IMG/VR virus record: IMGVR_UViG_3300043403_000054
Span: 1-47,322 of that record
Length of the DNA stretch: 47,322 nucleotides
Source: a virus
Direction: 5' to 3' (one strand)
Below, piece after piece: positions 13,034-19,298 of this stretch. The position numbers and the translations under genes are program-made. The notes under the pieces were generated by a model, which saw only the letters and a program-made list of their open reading frames with translations, was not told the DNA's origin and made no database searches. How positions within the stretch are numbered: the first letter of the stretch is position 1; the number at the start of each line of letters is the position of its first letter.

Positions 13034-13743
13034 GCATCAAGATCATGAACGAGGTGATTGAGGCGGCGCCAGTCGATCAGGGCGCGCTTCTGGTGATGAT
13101 CATGCTGGCCGACAGTGCCGACGAACACTCGCGCCAGTGCTGGCCCTCGGTCTCGACCATTGCCCGCCGGTCCCGGCTTTCAGAGCGGCAGGTGCAGTAT
13201 TGCCTGAAGGATCTTGCGGCAGACGGAATGATCGAGATTGAGACAAATGCGGGACGGCATGGAACCAATCTATACCGGGTGACACGTCCTGAAACATGGG
13301 GGGGTGCAAAAACTGCGGGGGTGAAGCCCATTGCACCGGGGGGGGTGCAATCCACTTCACCGGGGGGGGTGAAGCCCATTGCACCCGAACCGTCATTAGA
13401 ACCGTCATTAGAACCGTCATTGCGTGTGCGTGAGCAACTAGCCCTTCTCAGCGAAGATCCGACACCAGCCAAGAGCGACAGGTTCGATGAGTTCTGGAAG
13501 GCGTTCCCCAAAAAGGCCGGCAAGCCTGCTGCAATGAAGGCATGGCAGAAGGCGATAAAGACCGCGGGCGCGGACAAGATCATCGCGGCGGCCAAGGTCT
13601 ATGCCGGGTCCGAGACGGTGCAGCGCGGCTTCGTCAAGCATCCGCAAGGCTGGCTGAACGAGGAGCGGTTCAACGACCCTGACCTCCAGCCGTCACAAGC
13701 CACGCAGAAGATCACATGGGTTCCGGGGGGCTATGTCCGATGA
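13030..13743 (+). CDS. Phage replication initiator, O-like, with internal iterons (237 aa)
   Basis: The N-terminal winged helix reads DQGALLVMIMLADSADEHSR then CWPSVSTIARRSRLSERQVQY, an HTH_36-type domain as in phage replication initiators. Residues ~97-130 are a repeat-encoded linker (GVKPIAPGG units and EPSL repeats). The C-terminal part contains FDEFWKAFPKKAGKPAAMKAW and GWLNEERF, a region common to these proteins that probably contacts the helicase. The gene stands directly before dnaB with an ATGA overlap, like lambda O before P. The DNA of the linker is probably the origin. Confidence 0.87.
   Translation: MSIKIMNEVIEAAPVDQGALLVMIMLADSADEHSRQCWPSVSTIARRSRLSERQVQYCLKDLAADGMIEIETNAGRHGTNLYRVTRPETWGGAKTAGVKPIAPGGVQSTSPGGVKPIAPEPSLEPSLEPSLRVREQLALLSEDPTPAKSDRFDEFWKAFPKKAGKPAAMKAWQKAIKTAGADKIIAAAKVYAGSETVQRGFVKHPQGWLNEERFNDPDLQPSQATQKITWVPGGYVR
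13320..13422 (+). repeat. ori: Iteron array inside the initiator gene, candidate replication origin
   Basis: Three 18-bp units start at 13320, 13344 and 13368, exactly 24 bp apart. The first and third are GGTGAAGCCCATTGCACC. The middle is GGTGCAATCCACTTCACC, which matches the others in inverted orientation at 15 of 18 positions. They are separated by G runs. Directly after come three 12-bp repeats (GAACCGTCATTA type) at 13387-13422. Iterons inside the initiator gene are known from lambda O, so this is the best origin candidate. Confidence 0.65.
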
Positions 13744-15173
13744 GCGAGATCCGCGCGTTGCGTCCGCAGATGGACCTTTCGACCGAGACGGCGGCAGAGC
13801 AACAGTTACTCGGTGCGATCCTGAACAACGGGTCAACCTATGACTTGGTGAGCGACATCCTGTCGGCGGAGCACTTCGTCGATCCGGTTCATGCGAGGAT
13901 CTATGAGATTTGCGCCAGCCGGATCAGCAAGGGGCACTTGGCATCTACTGCGGCGATGGCTGGCGTCTTGTCGGATGAGGAAAGCCTGAAGCCTCTTGGT
14001 GGGGTCGGGTATCTGTTCCGCCTGGCCGGTTCGGCGCTGTCGTCCAGCATGGCCCGCGACTACGCGATGGTGATGGTCGAGTATGCCTGCCGTCGCAAGC
14101 TTCGCCAGTTGACCGAGGACGCGGCACAGGGCCTTTCCGTAGGGGTGGATGCCGCCGAGGTGCGCGCGGCCCTCCAGCAAGGCTTATACGCGCTGCCAGA
14201 GGTGGCCGGGGCGGAAAGCAGCGTTTCCATCCTGAAGGCGATGACGCAAGCCGTGGATCAGGCGGCGGAAGCCTATCAGGGCAACACCTCGTTTCTGAAA
14301 ACTGGCGTTCCCGCGCTGGATCAAGTCTTGAAGGGCTTGGCACCGGGTGATGTGATGCTTCTCGGTGGCGCGACCTCGATGGGCAAGACATCGCTGGCGC
14401 TGGAGATTGCGGCCAACGTGTCGCTGCGTGCGGAGAATCCCGGCAAGGTGGCGTTCTGGTCCTTGGAGATGACGCCGGAGCAGTTGGCAACCCGGATGGC
14501 GTCGGCTGCGTCCAGCGTGCCCTATTCGGCGCTGCGTGATGCCGCCACGATGGAGGAAAGCGAGTTCAAGAAGTGGATTTTGGCGAGCAGGACCGTCGGG
14601 AATGCTGGCCTGCGGATCGTGCCGCGCCACATCCGGGACATTGCCGCCGGCCATGCTGCCTTGCGTCGGATCAAGCGGGAGTTCGGCGGCCAGTTGGACT
14701 TGGCAATCATCGACTACGCGCAGCTGATCCGCGGCACCGGCAAGTCCCGGTTCGAGCAGATGACCGAGGTGTCGATCGGGATCAAGACGCTGGCCGGGCT
14801 TCTGGAGTGCCCCGTTGTGGCGCTGGTCCAGTTGAGCCGGGACATTGGGTTCCGCGATGAGAAGCGCCCGCAACTCTCGGACATCAAGGAAACCGGCCAA
14901 TTCGAGAACGACGCGGATCAGGTCGTGTTCTGCCACCGGGAAGGCTACTGGCTCCAGCGCCAAGGGCCCAAGTTGAGCAAGGACGGGACTATCTCGGTCG
15001 AGGCGCTGGCGGATCATGAGGCGGAAATCACCCGCACCAAGAACCTGCTGGAGTTGATCGTGCGGAAGAACCGGCACGGGGCACTGGCGACGGCGCAAGT
15101 CGGGTTCCATGAGGCCACGAACAGGTTCTGGGCTCTCGGGCACCGTGACGTGCAAGACGGGGAGTTTGAATGA
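13740..15173 (+). CDS. dnaB: Replicative DNA helicase DnaB (477 aa)
   Basis: An ATP-driven 5'-3' replicative helicase. The N-terminal domain (to ~residue 150) carries AAEQQLLGAILNN and HFVDPVHARIYE. The RecA-like core has Walker A GGATSMGKTS (about 209-218), FWSLEMTPEQLATRMAS (motif H1a region), Walker B LAIIDYAQLI and ALVQLSRDIGFRDEKRPQLSDIKE, then NDADQVVFCHREGY. Full family length. The ATG overlaps the initiator stop (ATGA), so initiator and helicase are coupled. The phage relies on host primase and polymerase, as none is visible here. Confidence 0.96.
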   Translation: MSEIRALRPQMDLSTETAAEQQLLGAILNNGSTYDLVSDILSAEHFVDPVHARIYEICASRISKGHLASTAAMAGVLSDEESLKPLGGVGYLFRLAGSALSSSMARDYAMVMVEYACRRKLRQLTEDAAQGLSVGVDAAEVRAALQQGLYALPEVAGAESSVSILKAMTQAVDQAAEAYQGNTSFLKTGVPALDQVLKGLAPGDVMLLGGATSMGKTSLALEIAANVSLRAENPGKVAFWSLEMTPEQLATRMASAASSVPYSALRDAATMEESEFKKWILASRTVGNAGLRIVPRHIRDIAAGHAALRRIKREFGGQLDLAIIDYAQLIRGTGKSRFEQMTEVSIGIKTLAGLLECPVVALVQLSRDIGFRDEKRPQLSDIKETGQFENDADQVVFCHREGYWLQRQGPKLSKDGTISVEALADHEAEITRTKNLLELIVRKNRHGALATAQVGFHEATNRFWALGHRDVQDGEFE

Positions 15174-15664
15174 ACCCGGATTTTCTCCGCAAGGCTCAGG
15201 TCGAGGGGTGGAACGTCATCACGGCGGACAAGGAGTTTGTCTGGCTCGGATGTGCGCGCGCTGGCTGTAATTTCCAGTTCAAGGTGCGCGATGGTGCTGC
15301 GATCCCGTCAACGTGCAGGCCGCAGCCGGTGCTGGCTGAAATACCGATTGAAAGCTTTGACGACATGCGCGAGGCGCTAAGGGCGCGGCGCGAACAGTTG
15401 TGCTTGTCGATCAAGGATGTGGAGGATGCGGCCGGCCTTGCGACCGACCACCTTGCCAAGTTCGAGAAGGACCAGAGCCTCAAGATCCCGAACATCATGA
15501 CGGCGATGGATTGGGCTCAAGCCTTGGGCTACACGCTGGTTCTGCGCCAGACCGGAATGCCGCAAGTCACGCTCGGGCTTATCGCCCGGACGCGGCACCT
15601 GCTGTCAAAGCGGATGAGTTCTTTCCGGCACTTTCGGGAGTTCCGGGCAAAACGGAAGGAATGA
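15170..15664 (+). CDS. HTH-containing protein with N-terminal Cys motif (164 aa)
   Basis: The N-terminal part includes FVWLGCARAGCNFQFKVRDG, a CxxxxC element followed by a later Cys. Residues ~65-120 form an XRE-like helix-turn-helix (LRARREQLCLSIKDVEDAAGL then KIPNIMTAMDWAQALGY). The C-terminal tail is strongly basic. It follows dnaB with an ATGA overlap. The last 86 bases overlap the convergent gene at 15579-15932, so the basic tail may be partly a by-product of that overlap. A regulator is likely; the target is unknown. Confidence 0.7.
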   Translation: MNPDFLRKAQVEGWNVITADKEFVWLGCARAGCNFQFKVRDGAAIPSTCRPQPVLAEIPIESFDDMREALRARREQLCLSIKDVEDAAGLATDHLAKFEKDQSLKIPNIMTAMDWAQALGYTLVLRQTGMPQVTLGLIARTRHLLSKRMSSFRHFREFRAKRKE

Positions 15665-15932
15665 TTGCCGCCAGGACAGTTGCGATCCGGTCAAGGCTCT
15701 GGACCACGGCCACCAGTTCCTGCCCGAGTTTCGCCTCACAGAGCGAGTGCAGCGCGTAAAGGGCCATGAGCGGCACCTTCTGATCGTTCCGCCAGTTCTG
15801 GATGGTCTTGGTCGTGATCTCCAAGGCTTCGGCGCATTCGCCTTGTGTGCGAAACAGGGCGCCGGACAAGTCATCGAAAAGTTGCGTCCGGCCCTTGGGG
15901 GTAAGTGTCGCTATATCATTCCTGTTAATCAT
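15579..15932 (-). CDS. Small HTH regulator, convergent (117 aa)
   Basis: The segment LFRTQGECAEALEITTKTIQNWRNDQKVP is a helix-turn-helix, followed by a long amphipathic helix and an unstructured Ser/Ala tail. GGGAGA lies five bases before the ATG, and a promoter-like sequence is present further upstream (15978-16006). Its 3' end overlaps the plus-strand gene by 86 bases tail to tail. It may be a transcription regulator made from its own promoter in the lysogen. Confidence 0.65.
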   Translation of the reverse strand: MINRNDIATLTPKGRTQLFDDLSGALFRTQGECAEALEITTKTIQNWRNDQKVPLMALYALHSLCEAKLGQELVAVVQSLDRIATVLAAIIPSVLPGTPESAGKNSSALTAGAASGR

Positions 15933-15977
15933 GGTTTCTCCCTTGGCCTCGGCCAGTTGCGGTTGCTTGCATCGTGA

Positions 15978-16006
15978 AGTATTGTCGGAGCCGGGCGGCG
16001 CTGTAA
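15978..16006 (-). promoter_or_regulatory. Predicted promoter for the 15579-15932 regulator
   Basis: On the minus strand, TTACAG (16006-16001), a 17-base spacer, and AATACT (15983-15978). Both boxes match the sigma-70 consensus in four of six positions. The start would give a short leader before GGGAGA and the ATG. The hairpin at 15990-16017 overlaps it. Confidence 0.4.
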
Positions 16007-16017
16007 CGCCACCCGGC
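15990..16017 (+). other. Strong inverted repeat upstream of the second HNH gene
   Basis: GCCGGG-c-GGCG pairs with CGCC-a-CCCGGC around a CTGTAA loop, giving ten pairs with one mismatch. No T run follows on either strand, so it is not a clear terminator. It could shape the leader of the HNH gene or act on the divergent promoter. Confidence 0.6.
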
Positions 16018-16051
16018 CCCTAACCAGACAGACCGCAGGAGGGTCAATGTC

Positions 16052-16567
16052 ATGGCTTCAAGAGCCCTACGTCCAATTCGTATCGAAGGCAACGTTGCCT
16101 ATATCCCGCTTACCCAAGGCTATGAGGCCAAGGTTGACGTTGAAGATATTCAAATCGTCGAAGGCTTTAACTGGATGGCTTGCGTGACGCGAGACGCCGA
16201 TGGCCTTGCTCGGTCGGTTTACGCAGCGCGAAAGTGCGGCCGCAAGATGTATATGCACCGAGAGATAATGCAGCCTGCAAGTCATGTTGAGGTTGACCAC
16301 ATCGACGGTGATGGGCTGAACAATCTGCGCGAAAACCTTCGGGTCGCAACGGCGTCTCAGAACGCAAAAAACCGCCGCGCGCTAAGGTTTGGCGTTTCGG
16401 GTTTGAAGGGCGTGGTGTGGCATGTCGGAACGCAAAAGTGGCAGGCTCAGATCGGCGTGAACGGTCGCACGGTTTACCTAGGTCTGTTTGACAGCGCAGA
16501 AAATGCCGCCGCCGCTTATGCAGCGGCCAGCATTCGGATGCATGGAGTATTTGGGCGCACCATCTGA
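16052..16567 (+). CDS. HNH homing endonuclease with AP2 domain (171 aa)
   Basis: The HNH core reads YMHREIMQPASHVEVDHIDG then DGLNNLRENLRVAT, with His and Asn in the expected places. The AP2 module follows as GVVWHVGTQKWQAQIGVNG and LGLFDSAENAAAAYAAA. AGGAGG lies upstream. It stands alone between two converging or diverging units, as a mobile free-standing homing endonuclease often does. It shares layout with the gene at 10117-10680 but is clearly divergent. Confidence 0.9.
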   Translation: MASRALRPIRIEGNVAYIPLTQGYEAKVDVEDIQIVEGFNWMACVTRDADGLARSVYAARKCGRKMYMHREIMQPASHVEVDHIDGDGLNNLRENLRVATASQNAKNRRALRFGVSGLKGVVWHVGTQKWQAQIGVNGRTVYLGLFDSAENAAAAYAAASIRMHGVFGRTI

Positions 16568-16639
16568 CTGGAAGCGGCACGGCATGGCTGTTATAGCGCC
16601 CCGGCGCCATCCTCTAGGCGTGATCATCGGCCGGTGGTC

Positions 16640-16666
16640 GGGCGGCAGTTGTGGTGACTGCCGCCC
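16640..16666. other. Perfect 10-bp hairpin near the 3' end of the accessory operon
   Basis: GGGCGGCAGT and ACTGCCGCCC pair perfectly around a seven-base loop, TGTGGTG on plus and CACCACA on minus. The loop nearly equals the ACACCAC loop of the shorter hairpins upstream in the same operon. No T run follows on either strand. Apart from this hairpin I see no supported gene in 16568-16775. Confidence 0.7.
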
Positions 16667-16775
16667 ACTTCACGGATGGGCCCGTGCGCTTCGTAGGACG
16701 CGCCAGAAATGGCCTTCTCTGGTCCGGATATGTCAGGGTAGCCAAGAGCACAAGTTGCGCTCCCGCGTGGCGGTA

Positions 16776-16823
16776 TGGCGCACGGTGAAGGGGCCTCCGT
16801 AGAAGCCCCTCTGCGATGCGTCA
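16776..16823 (-). ncRNA. Intercistronic stop-codon hairpin A (last in operon)
   Basis: In the minus-strand RNA the element starts at the stop codon of the clamp-motif gene: TGACGCAT pairs with GTGCGCCA at the other end. Inside, AGGGGC pairs with GCCCCT around a ten-base loop. It belongs to a set of five (A-E) that share this layout and begin at stop codons, while their stems differ. Confidence 0.7.
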
Positions 16824-17165
16824 TCCGAACAGGCCAAGTTGCGCGGGCTTGCCGTTGTCGATCGGCTTGCGCTCGCAGCCGGGGATCAAAAGCTGCGGCC
16901 CGGCTGCGGTCAGTTCCTCGCGGTAGGGCGCGGGGTCGACCGTCGCGCAGTTGCGGTAAAACTCGGACTTGTCCACCTCGCGCACAGTCTCCAGCCGGTC
17001 AACGATGGGGCCAGGAGCGCGAGGGTCCAGTTTCATCCGGTCCAGCCATGCCCGATATTCGGCATGGTATCCGCTGACAAGAAGCCAGCGCCCGGCGTCG
17101 GTGTAGACAACCGTTTTCGTTCCGTCATCAACAAGCCGGATCGCCGATTTTACATGCTCGCCCAC
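16821..17165 (-). CDS. Accessory protein g8 with C-terminal clamp-binding motif (114 aa)
   Basis: An unknown small protein ending AQLGLFG. QLGLF fits the bacterial beta-sliding-clamp binding consensus (QLxLF), and such motifs often lie at a protein terminus. The rest includes TKTVVYTDAGRWLLVSGYHA and RAWLDRMKLDP. I choose the GTG at 17165, because the junction GGAGGCTTGACC followed by GTG is the same as at the g3/g4 boundary, where an ATG follows; a TTG six bases upstream is the alternative. It is last of eight genes in the operon. The clamp link suggests a role at replicating or repaired DNA. Confidence 0.65.
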   Translation of the reverse strand: MGEHVKSAIRLVDDGTKTVVYTDAGRWLLVSGYHAEYRAWLDRMKLDPRAPGPIVDRLETVREVDKSEFYRNCATVDPAPYREELTAAGPQLLIPGCERKPIDNGKPAQLGLFG

Positions 17166-17167
17166 GG

Positions 17168-17338
17168 TCAAGCCTCCCGTGTGATAGTGAAGATCAGCCC
17201 GCGGCGGCCCCGGATCGAAAGCCGCCGCGTTGCCAAGTTGCGCGCCTGGTCGAAGTCTGCCGCCACCAGCGCGAAGGATGCGCCGCCAAGGTTGCCCCCA
17301 GCGGTCTTATAGGTCGCGGTGCAGAAAAACCGGATCAT
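17168..17338 (-). CDS. Accessory protein g7 (56 aa)
   Basis: A 56-codon frame starts at an ATG overlapping the g6 stop (ATGA) and ends two bases before the g8 GTG. The product begins MIRFFCTATYKTAGGNLGGA and ends in a basic beta-like stretch (RGRRGLIFTITREA). Function unknown; it looks like a small alpha/beta fold. The tight coupling on both sides makes g6-g7-g8 one translational block without an intervening hairpin. Confidence 0.6.
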   Translation of the reverse strand: MIRFFCTATYKTAGGNLGGASFALVAADFDQARNLATRRLSIRGRRGLIFTITREA

Positions 17339-17598
17339 GCTGGCACCCGGTCGGCCAGTTGCAACTCGGGCATGTCGTGGTCATGCGTTGCAAGCCACCA
17401 ATCGGCGCTTTCCGACAGGACTTCCCAAGCGTCTTGCCAGTTGTCCGGCATCGGTCCGTCATCGTTCCAAGCTGCGGACCGCTCCCAAGCTTCGGCGCAA
17501 AGTTCGTGACAGCGTTTGTCCCGAGCGGCGGCTGTGCTGAATAATTCGCAGTCCGTGCCGCCGTCGCTGTCGATAACAAGGCTGTAAATCGTTGCCAT
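17335..17598 (-). CDS. Acidic accessory protein g6 (87 aa)
   Basis: I count 19 Asp/Glu against 5 Lys/Arg in 87 residues, with many Trp (DNWQDAWEVLSESADWWLAT). Such a charge surplus is known from DNA-mimic proteins such as antirestriction factors, but no family is recognised, so this is only a suggestion. AGAGAGAGGAAACACC precedes the ATG, and an ACACCAC-loop hairpin lies just upstream of that ribosome binding site. Confidence 0.65.
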   Translation of the reverse strand: MATIYSLVIDSDGGTDCELFSTAAARDKRCHELCAEAWERSAAWNDDGPMPDNWQDAWEVLSESADWWLATHDHDMPELQLADRVPA

Positions 17599-17615
17599 GG
17601 TGTTTCCTCTCTCTG

Positions 17616-17632
17616 GCCCGGTGGTGTCGGGC
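17616..17632 (-). promoter_or_regulatory. ACACCAC-loop hairpin upstream of g6
   Basis: GCCCG-ACACCAC-CGGGC in the operon RNA: five perfect pairs and a seven-base loop. It ends three bases before the purine-rich ribosome binding site (AGAGAGAGG) of g6. The loop is identical to those at 18132-18148 and 18690-18706, while the stem differs. Confidence 0.7.
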
Positions 17633-17645
17633 GGTTCTCATGCGG

Positions 17646-17691
17646 TGGCGCATGGTGACAGGCCCCGGATAGGGCCTGCTGCAATGCGTCA
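17646..17691 (-). ncRNA. Intercistronic stop-codon hairpin B
   Basis: It begins at the stop codon of g5. The outer stem is TGACGCAT with ATGCGCCA, the inner stem CAGGCCC with GGGCCTG (seven pairs). The third outer pair (A with C) is mismatched, as in all five elements. Confidence 0.75.
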
Positions 17692-18111
17692 GAAGGTCAG
17701 GCGCGCCCAGCCCTTATCCTTTGAGCCCTTGGTCCAAAGCTTGACCATCGCCCCGCGCGGATCGCCGGACGTTTCAAGGTCGATCCGTTCGCCCCAAGTT
17801 GCGCCATAGATGACCGCCAGAGCGGCCTTAACCTTGGCCTCTGCCCGGTCGTCTGACCGTTCGGCGCTGGCCTCGTCTGCATCGGTCCAGCTTGCCAAGA
17901 CCATGCGGGCTTTCGCGTCATAGCGTTCAATCCCGTTGCAGCGTTTCACTGCGTTACGCTCCAAGGTCCGGCTGGCCCTGATGGTGGCTTCGACCGCATC
18001 CGATACTTGCCACATGGTCGCGCCTTCCGTGATCTGGAAGCCGGGTTCCACGTCGTGCAGCCGGTAAATCGTTTTGACCTGTGCAAGCGTTTCCTCTTTT
18101 ACCGTGGTCAT
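17689..18111 (-). CDS. Accessory protein g5 (140 aa)
   Basis: Unrecognised product beginning MTTVKEETLAQVKTIYRLHD and ending KGSKDKGWARLTF. The middle is helical and charged (DADEASAERSDDRAEAKVKA). The ATG at 18111 follows CAGAGAGAGCACCAC and a hairpin with an ACACCAC loop. The long open frame upstream is a shadow through intercistronic sequence. Its stop codon is the first three bases of hairpin B. From memory, genes of this type occur in Rhodobacterales mobile DNA, but I cannot name a family. Confidence 0.6.
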   Translation of the reverse strand: MTTVKEETLAQVKTIYRLHDVEPGFQITEGATMWQVSDAVEATIRASRTLERNAVKRCNGIERYDAKARMVLASWTDADEASAERSDDRAEAKVKAALAVIYGATWGERIDLETSGDPRGAMVKLWTKGSKDKGWARLTF

Positions 18112-18131
18112 GTGGTGCTCTCTCTGTGGTG

Positions 18132-18148
18132 GGGCGGTGGTGTCGCCC
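18132..18148 (-). promoter_or_regulatory. ACACCAC-loop hairpin upstream of g5
   Basis: GGGCG-ACACCAC-CGCCC in the operon RNA: the same loop as the hairpins before g6 and g3 on a different, fully paired 5-bp stem. It ends just before CACCACAGAGAGAG, the ribosome binding region of g5. Confidence 0.7.
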
Positions 18149-18160
18149 GGTGGCATGGGT

Positions 18161-18206
18161 CGGCCCATGGGATGCCAGCCCCGCAAGGCTGGACACCGAT
18201 GGGTCA
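18161..18206 (-). ncRNA. Intercistronic stop-codon hairpin C
   Basis: It begins at the stop codon of g4. The outer stem is TGACCCAT with ATGGGCCG: relative to B and D, a G became C on one side and a C became G on the other, so pairing is kept. The inner stem is CCAGCC with GGCTGG. Confidence 0.75.
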
Positions 18207-18455
18207 GGCGACGCGGCGCGGGCTGTATGCCTCCAGCGGCTTGCGGTCCTTGGCGGCCTGTTGAACCCGCGCCCGAATGTCGGCGACAGGTTCGGCGGTC
18301 AGGACCGAGCAGGCCCATACCAGCGCCGCGACTGTGTGGCTTGCCCCGGTCTTACCCAAGGCCGTCATGGCGTTGCTGTCGGCCAGCTGTTGCGCCTCAA
18401 TGGCCCGGCTTTCGAGGATCGCGGCCTTGACCGCCAGTTGCGTTGCGTCCTGCAT
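18204..18455 (-). CDS. Accessory protein g4 (83 aa)
   Basis: Helical, Ala-rich product (MQDATQLAVKAAILESRAIE, then VADIRARVQQAAKDRKPLEAY) ending RRVA. It could be a small DNA- or protein-binding helical bundle; no family is recognised. GAGGAGG lies seven bases before the ATG at 18455, which is two bases past the g3 stop, so g3 and g4 are coupled. A TTG at 18461 is a less likely start. Confidence 0.6.
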   Translation of the reverse strand: MQDATQLAVKAAILESRAIEAQQLADSNAMTALGKTGASHTVAALVWACSVLTAEPVADIRARVQQAAKDRKPLEAYSPRRVA

Positions 18456-18457
18456 GG

Positions 18458-18664
18458 TCAAGCCTCCTCGTCCGAGTTTACCCAGACCCCAAGGAAGGCC
18501 GATCCGCAGGCGTTGCCGTTCACGTCGCGCAGGCTGAATTGCCCCTCTGCGCCGTCGTCGATCCGCTGCGCTAAGGCGCGAAGGATGCGGGCGACCTCTT
18601 GGGCCGGGTTGTCAGTGAATGCCGCGTTTCCGCTGGCAAGCGTCAGGTCAAGCCGTGCTGTCAT
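18458..18664 (-). CDS. Accessory protein g3 (68 aa)
   Basis: Product MTARLDLTLASGNAAFTDNP followed by AQEVARILRALAQRIDDGA and a short beta-like part (LRDVNGNACGSAFLG), ending DEEA. The pattern 'FTDNPAQEVARILR...NGN' recurs, from memory, in small proteins of plasmids and prophages, without a known role. The start follows CAGAGGACGAAACACC and an ACACCAC-loop hairpin. It is coupled to g4. Confidence 0.6.
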   Translation of the reverse strand: MTARLDLTLASGNAAFTDNPAQEVARILRALAQRIDDGAEGQFSLRDVNGNACGSAFLGVWVNSDEEA

Positions 18665-18689
18665 GGTGTTTCGTCCTCTGGTGTGTGTC

Positions 18690-18706
18690 CCGCAGTGGTG
18701 TTGCGG
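18690..18706 (-). promoter_or_regulatory. ACACCAC-loop hairpin upstream of g3
   Basis: CCGCA-ACACCAC-TGCGG in the operon RNA: a third stem sequence with the same seven-base loop. It lies about ten bases before the ribosome binding site of g3. Confidence 0.7.
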
Positions 18707-18712
18707 TCATGC

Positions 18713-18762
18713 TGGCGCATGGGATGGGCGCGACCCTATGGCCGCGCCTCACCGATGCGTCA
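18713..18762 (-). ncRNA. Intercistronic stop-codon hairpin D
   Basis: It begins at the stop codon of the RadC-like gene. The outer stem is TGACGCAT with ATGCGCCA; the inner stem is GGCGCG with CGCGCC. The CGGTG and CATCCC flanks are shared with hairpin C. Confidence 0.75.
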
Positions 18763-19260
18763 GAAGTCGCCTGCGGCCCGCATGGAGTAGGTGCTAGGCC
18801 CGCCGGTGACAACGTGGTCATGCAGGGTCGTGCCGAACACGCGCAAGACCGCCTCCATCTCGCGCGTCATGGCCTTATCGGCATCGCTTGGCATCGGATC
18901 GCCCGAGGGGTGATTATGGGCAAGGATGACGGCGCTGGCGTCCAGTTGCAGGGCGCGCTTGGCAATCTCGCGGGGATACACCGGCACATGGTCGATTGTG
19001 CCGCGCGCTTGTTCCTCGTCCCTGATCAGGCGATTCTTGCGGTCAAGATACAGAACGCGGAAGCTTTCCGCCCGCAGGCCGCCCATGGTGCAGGCGAGGT
19101 AATCTTTCAGCGCGTCCCAGCTGCTGATCAGGGGCTTGCTGGCCACAAGTTGCGCTAGGATCGCCCGCGCCGCTTCAATGGTCGCGCGGTCGGCATCGGT
19201 CAGGCTGTCGCGGTAATCCGCGTTCGGCAGGTCGCCGAAAAGGTGCATCTGGTCGAACAT
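18760..19260 (-). CDS. RadC/JAB-domain protein g2 (166 aa)
   Basis: This is a RadC-family (DUF2466) protein with an MPN/JAB metalloprotease-like core: HNHPSGDPMPSDAD carries the conserved HxH...SGDP..SxxD pattern, preceded by FRVLYLDRKNRLI and followed by VLRVFGTTLHDHVV. The molecular function of RadC proteins is unsettled. On plasmids they often travel with antirestriction genes. The N-terminus reads MFDQMHLFG, close to a clamp-binding QxxLF motif. It lacks the helix-hairpin-helix part of full-length RadC. Its ribosome binding site is overlapped by a TGCAA/TTGCA repeat. Confidence 0.88.
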   Translation of the reverse strand: MFDQMHLFGDLPNADYRDSLTDADRATIEAARAILAQLVASKPLISSWDALKDYLACTMGGLRAESFRVLYLDRKNRLIRDEEQARGTIDHVPVYPREIAKRALQLDASAVILAHNHPSGDPMPSDADKAMTREMEAVLRVFGTTLHDHVVTGGPSTYSMRAAGDF

Positions 19261-19279
19261 GGTGCAATTCCCTCTGTTG

Positions 19280-19298
19280 CATGGTGTGGTGGCCCATG
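19280..19298 (-). promoter_or_regulatory. Variant leader hairpin upstream of g2, alternative to hairpin E
   Basis: CATGG pairs with CCATG around the loop GCCACCACA in the operon RNA. The loop carries CACCAC, as in the ACACCAC hairpins. The 5' strand reuses bases of the outer stem of hairpin E, so the two structures exclude each other. Confidence 0.5.

Noticed and set aside
13320-13422. A CRISPR-like array
   Set aside because: The repeats are 18 bp at 24-bp spacing, partly inverted, with G-run spacers inside a coding frame. They fit iterons.
16624-16824. A 66-codon minus-strand gene starting within hairpin A
   Set aside because: The ATG overlaps the g8 stop, but the product is irregular and would need translation through the conserved hairpin. 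The other four elements show no such frame.
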